From: VBDM01 sp035499735
GTDB lineage: Bacteria; Pseudomonadota; Gammaproteobacteria; Burkholderiales; SG8-39
DNA: 64,000 bases
NCBI GenBank assembly: GCA_035499735.1
Contig: DATJYC010000081.1
Coordinates: 11,599-75,598, forward strand
Direction: 5' to 3'
Positions 39,017-48,291 of the stretch are shown here, piece after piece (position 1 is the first letter of the stretch; every line of letters begins with the position of its first letter). The notes below the pieces were generated by a model that saw only the letters and a list, made by a program, of their open reading frames with translations, was not told the DNA's origin and searched no databases. A program made the position numbers and the translations under genes.

Positions 39017-39234
39017 AGCGAAGGACTCTATCGGCGCTTGCGGCGGCGGCGTGCCTTGCCGGCTGCACCGTCACGCCCTGGGTGAAGCCGTACGAGCGGG
39101 GCTGGCTCGCCGATTCGCTGATGAGCGCATCCCGCGATCCGCTTTCCGACAAGGTCCTGCAGCACGTTCACGACGTCCGCGAAGGGGCGCGCGGCGCCAC
39201 CGTGGCGGAGGGGGGCGGATGCGGATGCAACTGA
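39013..39234 (+). CDS. DUF4266 small lipoprotein
   Basis: A 73-residue lipoprotein with lipobox LAGC (Cys18). The mature part has VKPYERGWLADSLMS and ends with the DUF4266 hallmark GGGCGCN (Cys70, Cys72). A Thr in REGARGATVAE (Thr63) sits in a small Gly/Ala context reminiscent of ApbE flavinylation sites. Start overlaps the TlpA stop. In my recollection of surveys of ApbE neighbourhoods, DUF4266 and DUF3570 recur together with ApbE. Likely a small redox carrier at the inner face of the outer membrane. Confidence 0.82.
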   Translation: MKRRTLSALAAAACLAGCTVTPWVKPYERGWLADSLMSASRDPLSDKVLQHVHDVREGARGATVAEGGGCGCN

Positions 39235-40331
39235 AGACCCTCGCCCATGCCCTGTGGGTCGCGCTGGCGGGCCTGTTCGCCGCGCCCGCGCGCGCCGCCG
39301 TGCTTCCCGCGGACCGCGCCGATCTCATGTACCACTACTACAACGGGGGCGGAACGAAGGTGGACGGGCCGGCCCTGCTGGTGCGGAAGGGGTTCGGCGA
39401 GAGCGTGTCGGCGTACGCCTCGTACTTCGTCGACAGCGTCAGCTGTGCCTCGATCGACGTCGTGACCACGGCCAGTCCGTTCAAGGAGAAGCGCACCGAG
39501 TACGGCGGAGGCGTGGATTACCTGTACCGCAACACGACGCTCGGAGTGTCGCTGCTGCGCAGCACGGAGCCGGACTACGTGACGAACACGGTCGGCCTCA
39601 GCGTGACGCACGAGGTCTTCGAGGGCCTCACGACCGTCAGCCTGGGGTACGCCGAGAGCCACGCCGACGTGGGCAAGTCGCACACGGACTTCTCCGATCA
39701 CGCCGACCGCTACCAGTACAAGCTCGGGGTTTCCCAGGTCGTCACGAGGAGCGTGCTCGCGACCGTGAACTACGAGGCCAACCTGGAGACCGGCTACCTG
39801 CAGAGTCCCTACCGCTCGGCGCTCCTGCTCGGCCTGTCGGTTCCCGAGGTCTATCCCCGCGCGCGCGACGGCTATGCAGTCGCGCTGGGGATCGTGAAGG
39901 GTTTCGGCCCGGACGACGGCCAGCTCAAGGGGTCCGCGTACCTGCGCTACCGCTACTTCTGGGACACCTGGGACATCCGTGCGCAGACCGTCGAGGCGGG
40001 CTACGCGCACCGCCTGGACGAGCGCTGGCTGGTCGAGCCGCGGCTGCGCCACTACAGGCAGTCGGCGGCCTCCTTCTACGCCGACAACTTCACCACCCAG
40101 ATGGCGTATATGGCGCGGGACCGCGAGCTGAGCGACTTCACCAACAACGCGCTGGGGCTCCGGGCCAGCTATCAGCTGTTCGACAACCGCTTCGGCCTCA
40201 GCCGTGCCAGCCTGAACCTCGATTACGAGCTCGTGCGCTATCACTACAACAACTTCACAGACGTGCGGACCGGCCAGCTGTATTCGTATCAGGCCAACGT
40301 CATTCAGATGTTCCTCTCAGGATGGTTCTAG
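39219..40331 (+). CDS. DUF3570 outer-membrane protein
   Basis: A 370-residue exported barrel protein. A signal peptide ends near PARAA (residue 26), followed by the DUF3570 opening DRADLMYHYYNGGGTKVDGP, and then many long amphipathic strands (YAYASYF-type, YRYFWDTWDIRAQ, ELVRYHYNNF) ending LSGWF with a terminal Phe. The ATG at 39219 overlaps the DUF4266 gene by 16 bases and is preceded by GAGGGGGG. It is likely a 12-16-strand pore through which the redox partner could be exposed. Confidence 0.85.
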   Translation: MRMQLKTLAHALWVALAGLFAAPARAAVLPADRADLMYHYYNGGGTKVDGPALLVRKGFGESVSAYASYFVDSVSCASIDVVTTASPFKEKRTEYGGGVDYLYRNTTLGVSLLRSTEPDYVTNTVGLSVTHEVFEGLTTVSLGYAESHADVGKSHTDFSDHADRYQYKLGVSQVVTRSVLATVNYEANLETGYLQSPYRSALLLGLSVPEVYPRARDGYAVALGIVKGFGPDDGQLKGSAYLRYRYFWDTWDIRAQTVEAGYAHRLDERWLVEPRLRHYRQSAASFYADNFTTQMAYMARDRELSDFTNNALGLRASYQLFDNRFGLSRASLNLDYELVRYHYNNFTDVRTGQLYSYQANVIQMFLSGWF

Positions 40332-40345
40332 ACGGAGATGCAGCC

Positions 40346-40876
40346 ATGAAAACCCTGTCAATCCTCGGTGCGCTGGCGCTCGCGGGCAACCTCGCTGGAG
40401 CAGCCGAGCCCCCCAAGTCCCCGCCGCGGGACCCGCAGGCTCTGGATACCCGCATCCAGTCGCTCAAGCAGGAGGCGATGGACCTCAACCGCGACCTTCT
40501 CGTGCTCGAGGAGGAGCTGCTGTTCCCGGCGAGCACGCAGGTGGCGGTGTTCGTATCAGTGGACGTAGGAGCGCTCTTCGACCTCGACTCGGTGGAGCTG
40601 AAGCTCGACGATTCGGTGGTGACCAACTATCTCTACACCGAGCGCGAGGTGCGCGCGTTGCATCGCGGCGGCGTGCAGCGTCTCTACATGGGGAACCTGA
40701 GGACGGGAAAGCACGAGCTGATCGCGGTGTTCGTCGGTAAGGGGCCCAAGGGGCGTGATTACCGGCGGGGGACGTCGCTCAAGTTCGAGAAGGGCACGGA
40801 TCCCAAGTACATCGAGCTGCAGATCCGGGACGATACGCGCGGGCAGCAGCCGGACTTCCGCGTCAAGGAGTGGTAG
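40346..40876 (+). CDS. Exported coiled-coil protein of unknown function
   Basis: A 176-residue protein that I do not recognise. A signal peptide ends near AGAAEP (residue 20), followed by a Pro-rich linker, a coiled coil (about 33-60, LDTRIQSLKQEAMDLNRDLL) and a beta-rich domain (VAVFVSVDVGALFDLDSVELKLDD, in part). The latter looks like a carbohydrate- or protein-binding fold. GGAG precedes the ATG. It sits between DUF3570 and the first TPR gene, so it may bridge the outer-membrane part and the TPR scaffold. Confidence 0.65.
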   Translation: MKTLSILGALALAGNLAGAAEPPKSPPRDPQALDTRIQSLKQEAMDLNRDLLVLEEELLFPASTQVAVFVSVDVGALFDLDSVELKLDDSVVTNYLYTEREVRALHRGGVQRLYMGNLRTGKHELIAVFVGKGPKGRDYRRGTSLKFEKGTDPKYIELQIRDDTRGQQPDFRVKEW

Positions 40877-40883
40877 GGCCGCG

Positions 40884-42752
40884 ATGGCGCGAGCGATGCA
40901 CCGGAAGGGCCGGGCGCTGTGGACGGCGCTCGCCTGCGCCGCGGCGCTCGCCGCCGCCCCGGCTCGCGCCGCCGAGACGCACGTGGTCAAGGACCCGCAC
41001 TTCGGCGAGGTCCTGTACTTCTTCTTCCAGGAATACTATTTCACGGCGCTGACCCAGCTCATGGTTGCGCAGCACTTCGGCCGGATGCCGCACCACGACC
41101 ACGAGGCGGAGCTGCTGCGCGGCGGAATGCTGGTGTCGTACGGTATGGACCGCGAAGCCGGGCGCATCTTTCAGGCGCTGATCGACGCCGGCGCGCCCCC
41201 TGCGGTTCGCGACCGGGCGTGGTTCTATCTCGCCAAGATACGTTATCAGCGCGGCGACGCCGCCGAAGCCGAAGACGCGATCTCCAGGGTGCGCGGCCCG
41301 CTGCCCGGGGAGCTCGAGGAGGAAAAGGTCGTCCTGTACGCCGCGCTGCTCATGCGGCGCAAGCAGTACGGCGAAGCCATCCGCATGCTGCAGAAGACCT
41401 CGAGCCGGTCGGCGTGGGCTGCGTACGGCCGCTACAACCTCGGCGTCGCGCTGATCCAGGCGGGCCTCCGGGACGACGGGGTTTCGCTGCTGGACGAGAT
41501 CGGACGCGGTCCGGCGCAGGGGGAGGAGCTCACCGCGCTGCGCGACAAGGCCAATGTCGCGCTCGCGTACGCCTTCCTGCAGAGCGACGCCCCGGCCCGC
41601 GCGGAGTCCTACCTGGAGCGGGTGCGGCTCAACGGGCTCATGTCGAACAAGGCCTTGCTCGGCCTGGGCTGGGCGCAGGCGTCCCGCTACCGGTATGAGC
41701 GCGCCCTGGTGCCCTGGACGGAGCTGGCCGACCGGTCGATGGCGGACGCGGCGGTGCAGGAGTCGATGCTCGCGGTGCCGTTCGCGCTCGGGAAGCTCGG
41801 CGCATACCGCCAGGCGCTCCAGCGCTACGAGGGCGCGCTCGATGCCTACACCCGCGAGATCGCTCGCGTCGACGAGGCGATCGCCGCGATTCGCCGGGGA
41901 GCGCTGGTCGAAAACATCCTGCGCGATAACCCGGGAGAGGAATCCGGATGGTTCTGGCGGGTGCGCCAGCTGCCGGATACTCCCGAAGCCCGCTACCTGA
42001 CCGAGCTGCTGGCGAGCAATGCGTTTCAGGAAGGTTTGAAGAACTACCGGGATCTGCTGTTCCTGTCACGCAGGCTCGACACCTGGCGGCAGAGCATCGG
42101 CAGCTACCGCGACATGCTCGACGTGCGCCGGCAGGGGTTCGCCGAGCGCTTGCCGCGCACCTTGGCGGGCGAGCGGGCGCTCCGACTCGACGGATTGCGC
42201 GCGGCGTATCTCGCCGAAGTCCAGAGGCTGGCGCGTATCGAGAGCGCGGAGGACGCCGAGGCGCTTGCGAACGGGAAGGAGCGCGCTCTTGCCGTGCGCC
42301 TGGAGCGCGTGCGCGCCGGCCTCGAGCGCCTGGACCCCGCCGAGAGGGAGGCGGCGCGCGACAAGTACCGGCTCCTGCGCGGCCTCCTTGGGTGGGACCT
42401 GGCCTCGCAATTCACCGTGCGCCTGCGAAGCGAGGACAAGGCGCTGCAGGAAACCGGCCGGCTGATCTCGCAGGCCGAGGCGCGCCGCGAGGAGCTGCAG
42501 CAGGCGCAAGCCCAGGCGCCCGCCCGCTTCCAGGAGTTCGAGAGACGCATCGAAGCCCTGCGCTTCCGGGTGGGCCAGATGCAGGCGAGCGTCGCGGTGG
42601 CCGCCCGCGAGCAGGAGGACGACTTGGCCGAGCTCGCCGTCGCGGAGCTCTCGCGGCGGCGCGAACAGATGGTGGCCTACATTGCGCAGGCGCGGTTCGC
42701 CGTGGCGCAGATCTACGACCGCGCAGTCCGAGTGACGGAGAAGGCACAGTGA
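40884..42752 (+). CDS. TPR-repeat periplasmic protein 1
   Basis: A 622-residue exported protein. A signal peptide ends near PARAAE (residue 30), followed by HFGEVLYFFFQEYYFTALTQLM, a TPR solenoid (about 60-330) and a long, mostly coiled-coil C-terminal region (about 430-600, rich in Arg/Glu/Ala). No lipobox. It begins 7 bases after the previous stop, and its own stop overlaps the next GTG. TPR proteins of this kind accompany ExbB/ExbD/AgmX sets in myxobacterial gliding loci, but homology is not established here. Confidence 0.75.
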   Translation: MARAMHRKGRALWTALACAAALAAAPARAAETHVVKDPHFGEVLYFFFQEYYFTALTQLMVAQHFGRMPHHDHEAELLRGGMLVSYGMDREAGRIFQALIDAGAPPAVRDRAWFYLAKIRYQRGDAAEAEDAISRVRGPLPGELEEEKVVLYAALLMRRKQYGEAIRMLQKTSSRSAWAAYGRYNLGVALIQAGLRDDGVSLLDEIGRGPAQGEELTALRDKANVALAYAFLQSDAPARAESYLERVRLNGLMSNKALLGLGWAQASRYRYERALVPWTELADRSMADAAVQESMLAVPFALGKLGAYRQALQRYEGALDAYTREIARVDEAIAAIRRGALVENILRDNPGEESGWFWRVRQLPDTPEARYLTELLASNAFQEGLKNYRDLLFLSRRLDTWRQSIGSYRDMLDVRRQGFAERLPRTLAGERALRLDGLRAAYLAEVQRLARIESAEDAEALANGKERALAVRLERVRAGLERLDPAEREAARDKYRLLRGLLGWDLASQFTVRLRSEDKALQETGRLISQAEARREELQQAQAQAPARFQEFERRIEALRFRVGQMQASVAVAAREQEDDLAELAVAELSRRREQMVAYIAQARFAVAQIYDRAVRVTEKAQ

Positions 42753-45655
42753 ATCGACGCGCCATCCTGGCCTGTGCCTGCCTGCTCGGCGCCTGCGCGG
42801 CGCCGAGGCAGACGGGGACGGCCACGCTGCGCAGCCTGGAGCAGAGGCAGGTCGCGATCGAGCGCGACACGGCCGTCGAGGCGAGCCGCGCCGCGGCGAT
42901 CCAGGCCTACCGCAAGTTCCTGGAGGCCGCGCCGGGGGACCGGCTGCGTCCCGAGGCCATGCGGCGCCTCGGCGATCTCGAGATCGAGAAAGCGCGCGAG
43001 GACGTGGCCGAGAGCTCGGGCTCGAAGGAATACCGCGATGCGATCAAGGCCTACGGGGATCTGCTGGCGGCTTACCCGGCCTATCCGGGCGCCGACCGCG
43101 TCCTCTACCAGCTCGCGCAGGCGTACGACCAGACGGGCGACCTTTCGCGCTCGCTCGCAACCCTGGACCGGCTGGTCGCCCAGTATCCGAGGAGCAGCTA
43201 CCACGACGAGGCCGAGTTCCGCCGCGGCGAGCTGCTGTTCACGCTGCGCCGCTATCCCGAGGCCGAGCAGGCCTACGCGGCCGTGATACGCAAGGGCGAT
43301 GCGCAGCCGGAGCCGGCCGTCCCCGAGACCCAGACAAGCCAGATAGAGATCGCGATCGGCGCGCCGCGGGAGCGGCCGGACGAGGAACACGGGAGCACGG
43401 CAGACGGGCGCAAGCCGGAAGCCTCGACGTTCTACGAGCGCGCTCTCTACATGCACGGATGGTCCCTGTTCAAGCAGGCGCGCCTGGAGGAGGCGGTGCC
43501 GTCGTTCGCGGCGGTGCTCGACCGCAAGCTGATAGGCCGCGACAACGGCGCGGCCCTGGAGGAGATCCCCGGCCTTACGCGCGCGGAGCGCGAGCTCGCG
43601 GAAGACACCTTCCGCGTGCTGAGCCTCAGCCTCGCGAATCTCCAGGGGGCGGACACGATCCCGAAATACTTCTCGACGCCGCCGCCGCGGCGGCAGTACG
43701 AGTTCCGCGTTTACCAGCAGCTAGGCGAGCTCTACTTCAAGCAGGACCGCACCGCCGACGCGGCCAACGTGCTCAACGCATTCGCGCGCCGCTATCCCAC
43801 GAATCCGCAGTCGCCGCTCATGCAGTCGCGTGTGATCCAGGCCTATCAGCAGGCGGGCTTCACCGCGCTCGCGCTCGAGGCCAAGAAGGAGTTCGTGCTG
43901 CGCTACGGGGTCGACAGCGAGTTCCGCCGGGTGAACGGCGATCTCGCGTACGCGCGCGTGTCGCCGTACGTGAAGACGCACGTCGAGGAGCTGGCGCGCC
44001 ACTATCACGCCACCGCGCAGAAGAGCAAGAAGAGCGAGGACTACCGGGAGGCAGCGCGCTGGTACCGCTTGTACGTGGAGTCCTTCCCGACCGATCCGCG
44101 CGCGCCGGCCCTGAATTTCCTGCTGGCGGAATCGCTGTTCGAGGACAAGCGCTTTTCCGCGGCGGCGACCGAGTACGAGCGCACTGCCTACGACTATCCC
44201 CGCCACGAGAAGTCGGCGGACGCGGGCTACGCGGCGCTCCTCGCCTATGCCCAGCAGGAAAAGCAGGCGAAGGGCGAGGAGCTTCGGCTGGTGCGCGGCA
44301 AGTCCGTGGACAGCGCGCTGAAATTCGCCGAGGCGAACCCGAAGGACGCGCGCGCGGCGGGCGTGCTCACCGATGCGGCCGAGAAGCTCTACGCCGGCAA
44401 CGATCCCGGCTCCGCGGCCATCATGGCGCGGCGCGTGCTCGCGATGCAGCCGCCGGCCGCGCCCGAGCTTAGGCGCACCGCCTGGACCGTGACGGGTCAC
44501 GTCGACTTCCAGCAGGGAGCCTTCGACCGCGCCGAGCGGGAGTACCGGGAAGCGCTGGCGCTCACGCGAAAGGATTCGCCGAGCCGCGCCGGGCTCACCG
44601 AGCGCCTCGCGGCCTCGGTGTACAAGCAGGGCGAGCAGGCGCGCGCCGCGGGCCAGATGCGCGCGGCGGCGGACCACTTCCTCCGCGTCGGCCGCGTGGC
44701 GCCGGATTCGCCGATACGCGCGAACGCCCAGTACGACGCCGCGGCGGCCATGATCTCGCTCAAGGACTGGACCGGCGCCGCCACGGTGCTCGAAGGCTTC
44801 CGCCGCGAATACCCCAAGCATCCGCTTCAGGCGGAAGTGCCGGGCAAGCTCGCGGCGTGCTACGTCGAAAGCGGCCAGACGCTCAAGGCGGCAGCCGAGT
44901 ACGGTGCGCTCGCCTCGACCGGGAAGGATGTGGCGATGGCGCGCGCGGCGCTCTGGCAGTCGGCCGAGCTGTACGAGAAAGGCGGGCAGGAGCGGGGCGC
45001 CGCGGCCGCGTATGAGCGCTATGTGCGCCAGAATCCCAGGCCGCTCGAGCCCGCGATCGAGGCCAGGTACCGCCTCGCCGAGATCGCGCGCAAGGAGGGC
45101 CGTCCGTCACAGCGCCTGGCGTGGTCGCGCGAGCTGGTCGAAGCGGAGCAGAAGGGCGGGAAGGAGCGCACGGACCGCACGCGCACGCTGGGATCGCTTG
45201 CGTCGCTGGTGGTCGCCGAGCCGCTCGACGAGGCGTACCGGAGCGTGCGCCTGGTCGAGCCGCTCAAGAAGAATCTCAAGCGCAAGAAGGACCGCATGCA
45301 GCAGGCGCTGCAGGCCTATGCCGTCGCCGCCGACTACGGCGTGCAGGAGGCGGCGACCGCGGCGACCTACCGCACGGGGGAGCTGTACGCGGATTTCGGC
45401 AAGGCGCTCCTCGATTCCCAGCGCCCCAAGGGACTGTCCAAGGACGAGGTGGAGCAGTACAACCTCATGCTCGAAGAGCAGGCGTACCCCTTCGAGGAGA
45501 AGGCGATCGAGCTGCACGAGATCAACGCGCGGCGCGTGCGCGGCGGCGTGTACGACGACTGGGTGAAGCGGAGCTTCACCGCCCTCGGCAAGCTGCGCCC
45601 GGTGCGGTACGCCAAGTTCGAGAAGGACGAGGGAGTGATCGATGCGCTGCACTAG
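42749..45655 (+). CDS. TPR-repeat lipoprotein 2 (large)
   Basis: A 968-residue lipoprotein (lipobox LGAC, Cys16) read from GTG in a GTGA overlap. It holds a series of TPR units along most of its length (YRKFLEAAPGDRLRPEAMRRL near 48; LYQLAQAYDQTGDLSRSLATL near 125 in part; YERTAYDYPRHEKSADAGY near 475; repeated pattern through 900). The region 200-225 is a Pro/Glu-rich break between solenoids. It probably forms a long periplasmic scaffold anchored in the outer or inner membrane. Its 3' end overlaps the next gene by 14 bases. Confidence 0.78.
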   Translation: MNRRAILACACLLGACAAPRQTGTATLRSLEQRQVAIERDTAVEASRAAAIQAYRKFLEAAPGDRLRPEAMRRLGDLEIEKAREDVAESSGSKEYRDAIKAYGDLLAAYPAYPGADRVLYQLAQAYDQTGDLSRSLATLDRLVAQYPRSSYHDEAEFRRGELLFTLRRYPEAEQAYAAVIRKGDAQPEPAVPETQTSQIEIAIGAPRERPDEEHGSTADGRKPEASTFYERALYMHGWSLFKQARLEEAVPSFAAVLDRKLIGRDNGAALEEIPGLTRAERELAEDTFRVLSLSLANLQGADTIPKYFSTPPPRRQYEFRVYQQLGELYFKQDRTADAANVLNAFARRYPTNPQSPLMQSRVIQAYQQAGFTALALEAKKEFVLRYGVDSEFRRVNGDLAYARVSPYVKTHVEELARHYHATAQKSKKSEDYREAARWYRLYVESFPTDPRAPALNFLLAESLFEDKRFSAAATEYERTAYDYPRHEKSADAGYAALLAYAQQEKQAKGEELRLVRGKSVDSALKFAEANPKDARAAGVLTDAAEKLYAGNDPGSAAIMARRVLAMQPPAAPELRRTAWTVTGHVDFQQGAFDRAEREYREALALTRKDSPSRAGLTERLAASVYKQGEQARAAGQMRAAADHFLRVGRVAPDSPIRANAQYDAAAAMISLKDWTGAATVLEGFRREYPKHPLQAEVPGKLAACYVESGQTLKAAAEYGALASTGKDVAMARAALWQSAELYEKGGQERGAAAAYERYVRQNPRPLEPAIEARYRLAEIARKEGRPSQRLAWSRELVEAEQKGGKERTDRTRTLGSLASLVVAEPLDEAYRSVRLVEPLKKNLKRKKDRMQQALQAYAVAADYGVQEAATAATYRTGELYADFGKALLDSQRPKGLSKDEVEQYNLMLEEQAYPFEEKAIELHEINARRVRGGVYDDWVKRSFTALGKLRPVRYAKFEKDEGVIDALH

Positions 45656-46310
45656 GGCCGGTTCGCCGCTCGCGCTCGCGCTAGCCTGCGTGGCTCTCGC
45701 TGGCTGCGAGGCGCTGATGCGCGCTCCCGTCGAGGCGCCCGCTGCGCCGCCGAAGCCCGCGAAGACCGAGTCGCCCGCGTCGAAGCCGGTGCAGATGGAG
45801 CCGACCGTGGACGCCGAGTCCCGGGCGCTGTACCAGCAGGCGCTCGCCGCGCTCCGCGCCGGTCGCTACGCGGAAGCCGAGCGAGGCTTCCTCGCCGTCT
45901 CGCGGCGCGAGCCGGAGCTCGCCGGCCCGCACGCGAACCTCGGCATCCTCTACGGCCGCACCGGGCGTCCGGCGCAGGCGGTGAAATCGCTTCAGGAGGC
46001 CGTGCGTCTCAACCCCAACCGGGCGGCCTACTACAACGAGCTCGGCGTGATCTCGCGGCGCGAGGGCAAGTTCGACGAAGCGCGCCGTTACTACGCGAAG
46101 GCGCTCGAACTCGATCCGGGCTACGCGTACGCGCATCTCAACATCGGAATCTTGTACGATCTTTACCTGCAGGACGCCGAGAAAGCCATGCAGCACTATC
46201 AGCGCTACCAGGAGCTCGCGCCAAGCGAGGCGGGGATCACGACCAAGTGGATCGCCGACTTGCAGCAGCGCGAGCGCGCCCGCCAGGCCAAAGGAGGGAA
46301 GAGCGGATGA
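45642..46310 (+). CDS. TPR-repeat lipoprotein 3
   Basis: A 222-residue lipoprotein (lipobox LAGC, Cys22) with a Pro/Ala/Lys linker and three to four clean TPR motifs (about 60-200: ALAALRAGRYAEAERGFLAV, HANLGILYGRTGRPAQAV, YNELGVISRREGKFDEAR). It resembles small PilF/NlpI-like outer-membrane lipoproteins. Its stop overlaps the next start (ATGA). Within this cluster it may bind the large TPR lipoprotein or an outer-membrane barrel. Confidence 0.82.
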   Translation: MRCTRAGSPLALALACVALAGCEALMRAPVEAPAAPPKPAKTESPASKPVQMEPTVDAESRALYQQALAALRAGRYAEAERGFLAVSRREPELAGPHANLGILYGRTGRPAQAVKSLQEAVRLNPNRAAYYNELGVISRREGKFDEARRYYAKALELDPGYAYAHLNIGILYDLYLQDAEKAMQHYQRYQELAPSEAGITTKWIADLQQRERARQAKGGKSG

Positions 46311-46612
46311 AGCTGAGGATGATTCTCGCCGTTGTGCCGTGGCTCGCCAGCCCCGCGTGGGCGGCGGACCGCGCGGATCTCGAAGGCACCCAGATTCTCG
46401 GCAACCGCGAGCTGCCGAAGGTGCTGTACATCGTTCCGTGGAAGCAGCCGCTGCCGACCGACCTGGTCGGACGCCCGGCGAGCAGCGTCCTCGACGAGGC
46501 GCTGTCCCCGGTGGACCGCGAGGTCTTCGAGCGGCAGGTCCACTACCATTCCCTGATGCAGCCGCCGCCGGCGCAATCGCCGTCGCAGGATGCCGGAGAG
46601 AAGGCCAAGTGA
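46307..46612 (+). CDS. Small exported protein of unknown function
   Basis: A 101-residue protein with a signal peptide (cleavage near WAADR, residue 20) and a short mature part with DLEGTQILGNRELPKVLYIV and PWKQPLP, ending in a Pro/Gln/Lys-rich tail. I do not recognise the family. AAAGGAGG lies before the ATG and the start overlaps the upstream stop. Placed between TPR lipoprotein 3 and the ExbB-like gene, it may be an accessory of the proton channel. Confidence 0.62.
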   Translation: MKLRMILAVVPWLASPAWAADRADLEGTQILGNRELPKVLYIVPWKQPLPTDLVGRPASSVLDEALSPVDREVFERQVHYHSLMQPPPAQSPSQDAGEKAK

Positions 46613-46658
46613 GCCACTTTCGCGAAGAATTCTTCGATTTTCTTGTGGAGGTCAGTCG

Positions 46659-47309
46659 ATGAGCACGTATGCGACGGTAGTCAAGTTTTTCCAGGACAGC
46701 GGGGTCTTCATCTATTTCAGCATCCTGATCATGGCGGTCGGCCTTGCGATATCGCTCGAGCGCTTCATCTATCTCGGGCATGCGCGCCGCAGCAACCGCA
46801 GGATCTGGGACGAGCTGCTGCCGCTGCTGCGGGGCGGCAAGTTCCAGGAGGTCTACGCCGTGACCTCCCAGTCGAACGCCGCGATCAGCAAGATCGTGAA
46901 CCACGGGCTAGGGCGCGTGAAGTCGGCGCGCAGGCGCGAGGATATTGACGCCGCCATGGAGGAGGGCATGCTGGAGATCGTGCCGCGGCTGGAGAAGCGC
47001 ACGCACTACATCGCCACCTTCGCCAACGTGATCACGCTGGTCGGCCTGCTCGGCACCATCATCGGCCTGATCAAAGCGTTCACGGCTGTGGCGCAGGTCA
47101 ACCCAGCTGAAAAAGCCGAGCTGCTCTCGGCGAGCATCTCGATCGCGATGAACAACACCGCGTTCGCGCTGATGGTCGCCATTCCCTTCCTGCTCATCCA
47201 CGCCTTCCTCCAGGCGCGCACCAGCGAGATCGTGGACGGGCTGGAGGCGGCCAAGATCAGCTTCCTGAACCTGGTCGAGCGCGCGAAGGCTGACGCGGCC
47301 GCCAAATGA
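46659..47309 (+). CDS. MotA/TolQ/ExbB-family proton channel protein
   Basis: A 216-residue inner-membrane protein with three membrane segments (about 17-37, 120-141 and 160-184). The conserved TM2 and TM3 features are present: LVGLLGTIIGLIKAF and NNTAFALMVAIPFLL. GGAGG precedes the ATG at 46659; an upstream in-frame ATG at 46590 is less likely. With the two ExbD-like proteins it should form a 5:2-type motor that converts proton motive force into movement, as in ExbBD, TolQR, MotAB or myxobacterial AglRQS. Confidence 0.9.
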   Translation: MSTYATVVKFFQDSGVFIYFSILIMAVGLAISLERFIYLGHARRSNRRIWDELLPLLRGGKFQEVYAVTSQSNAAISKIVNHGLGRVKSARRREDIDAAMEEGMLEIVPRLEKRTHYIATFANVITLVGLLGTIIGLIKAFTAVAQVNPAEKAELLSASISIAMNNTAFALMVAIPFLLIHAFLQARTSEIVDGLEAAKISFLNLVERAKADAAAK

Positions 47310-47800
47310 GCGCCCGCGTCCGACGCCTGCGCAAGCACCCGGCGGGCCTGGATATCACCGCGTTCATGAACATGATCGTGGTGCTGGTGCCGTTCCTGTT
47401 GACGACCGCGGTGTTCTCGCGCCTCGCCGTGCTGGAACTCAGCCTGCCGGCCGGGTCGTCCGGTTTCGAGAATCTCAAGCCCGACCTGCAGCTCGAGGTC
47501 GTGATCCGCCGCGACGCGCTCGAGATCGGCGACCGCATGGGCGGGCTGCTGCGCCGCGTGGAGAACACGAGCAGCGGCTACGACTTCCAGACGCTGTCGG
47601 CGCTGATGCAGCAGCTGAAAGCCCGCTACCCGGACAAGCTCGCGGCGACGATTCTCGCCGAACCCGACACGTCGTACGACACGCTCGTACACACCATGGA
47701 CGCGGTGAGGCTCGCCAAGAGCTCCCAGGGCGGCCGCAGCGTCGAGCTGTTCCCCGAGATCTCGGTCGGCGACGCTCCGCCCCCGGGGAAGGCGCGATGA
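47306..47800 (+). CDS. ExbD-like protein 1 (atypical, Asn at proton site)
   Basis: A 164-residue ExbD/TolR-family protein with a short cytoplasmic N-terminus, one membrane helix (about 15-37: DITAFMNMIVVLVPFLLTT) and a periplasmic domain. In ordinary members the helix begins N-x-x-P-x-x-D with the essential Asp carrying the proton; here the two polar positions read Asp16 and Asn22, i.e. exchanged. Translation is coupled to the ExbB gene (ATGA) and to the next ExbD gene. It may be a structural partner with no proton site of its own. Confidence 0.84.
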   Translation: MSARVRRLRKHPAGLDITAFMNMIVVLVPFLLTTAVFSRLAVLELSLPAGSSGFENLKPDLQLEVVIRRDALEIGDRMGGLLRRVENTSSGYDFQTLSALMQQLKARYPDKLAATILAEPDTSYDTLVHTMDAVRLAKSSQGGRSVELFPEISVGDAPPPGKAR

Positions 47801-48291
47801 AGCTGTCGCCGATCCAGAAGCGGGCCGAAAGGCAGGGGCGAAACAGGTCCATGGTGGACCTGAACCTGGTCTCGCTCATCGACATCTTCACGATCCTCAT
47901 ATTCTTCCTGCTGGCGAATGCGTCGGAAGTCGAGGTGCTCCCGAGCGCCAAGGCGGTGAGGCTGCCGGAATCGACGGCCGAGAAGAGCCCGAAGGAGACG
48001 GTGGTCGTTGTCGTGAGCAACGAGGACATCCTCGTCCAAGGACGCAAAGTGGCCACGGTGTCGGAGGCGATGAAGGCGGAGGGTGACCTAATCGCGCCGC
48101 TCAAGGCGGAGCTCGACTTTCACGCCGGGCGCCAGCTGATCCGGAAGGACAAGGAGACCCAGAACAAGGCGATCACGATCATGGGGGACAAGGACATCCC
48201 GTACCGGCTGCTGCGCAAGATCATGGTGACCTGCGCCCGGGCCAACTACAGCGACCTGTCCTTCGCCGTGATCCAGAAGGGCAAGGCATGA
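47797..48291 (+). CDS. ExbD-like protein 2
   Basis: A 164-residue ExbD/TolR-family protein. The membrane helix (about 20-41, MVDLNLVSLIDIFTILIFFLL) keeps the canonical N-x-x-x-x-x-D pattern with Asn23 and Asp29, so this copy is the probable proton carrier. A periplasmic TolR-like domain with LVQGRKVATVSEAM follows. It overlaps both neighbours by four bases. It would pair with the atypical copy upstream and the ExbB-like subunit. Confidence 0.9.
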   Translation: MKLSPIQKRAERQGRNRSMVDLNLVSLIDIFTILIFFLLANASEVEVLPSAKAVRLPESTAEKSPKETVVVVVSNEDILVQGRKVATVSEAMKAEGDLIAPLKAELDFHAGRQLIRKDKETQNKAITIMGDKDIPYRLLRKIMVTCARANYSDLSFAVIQKGKA

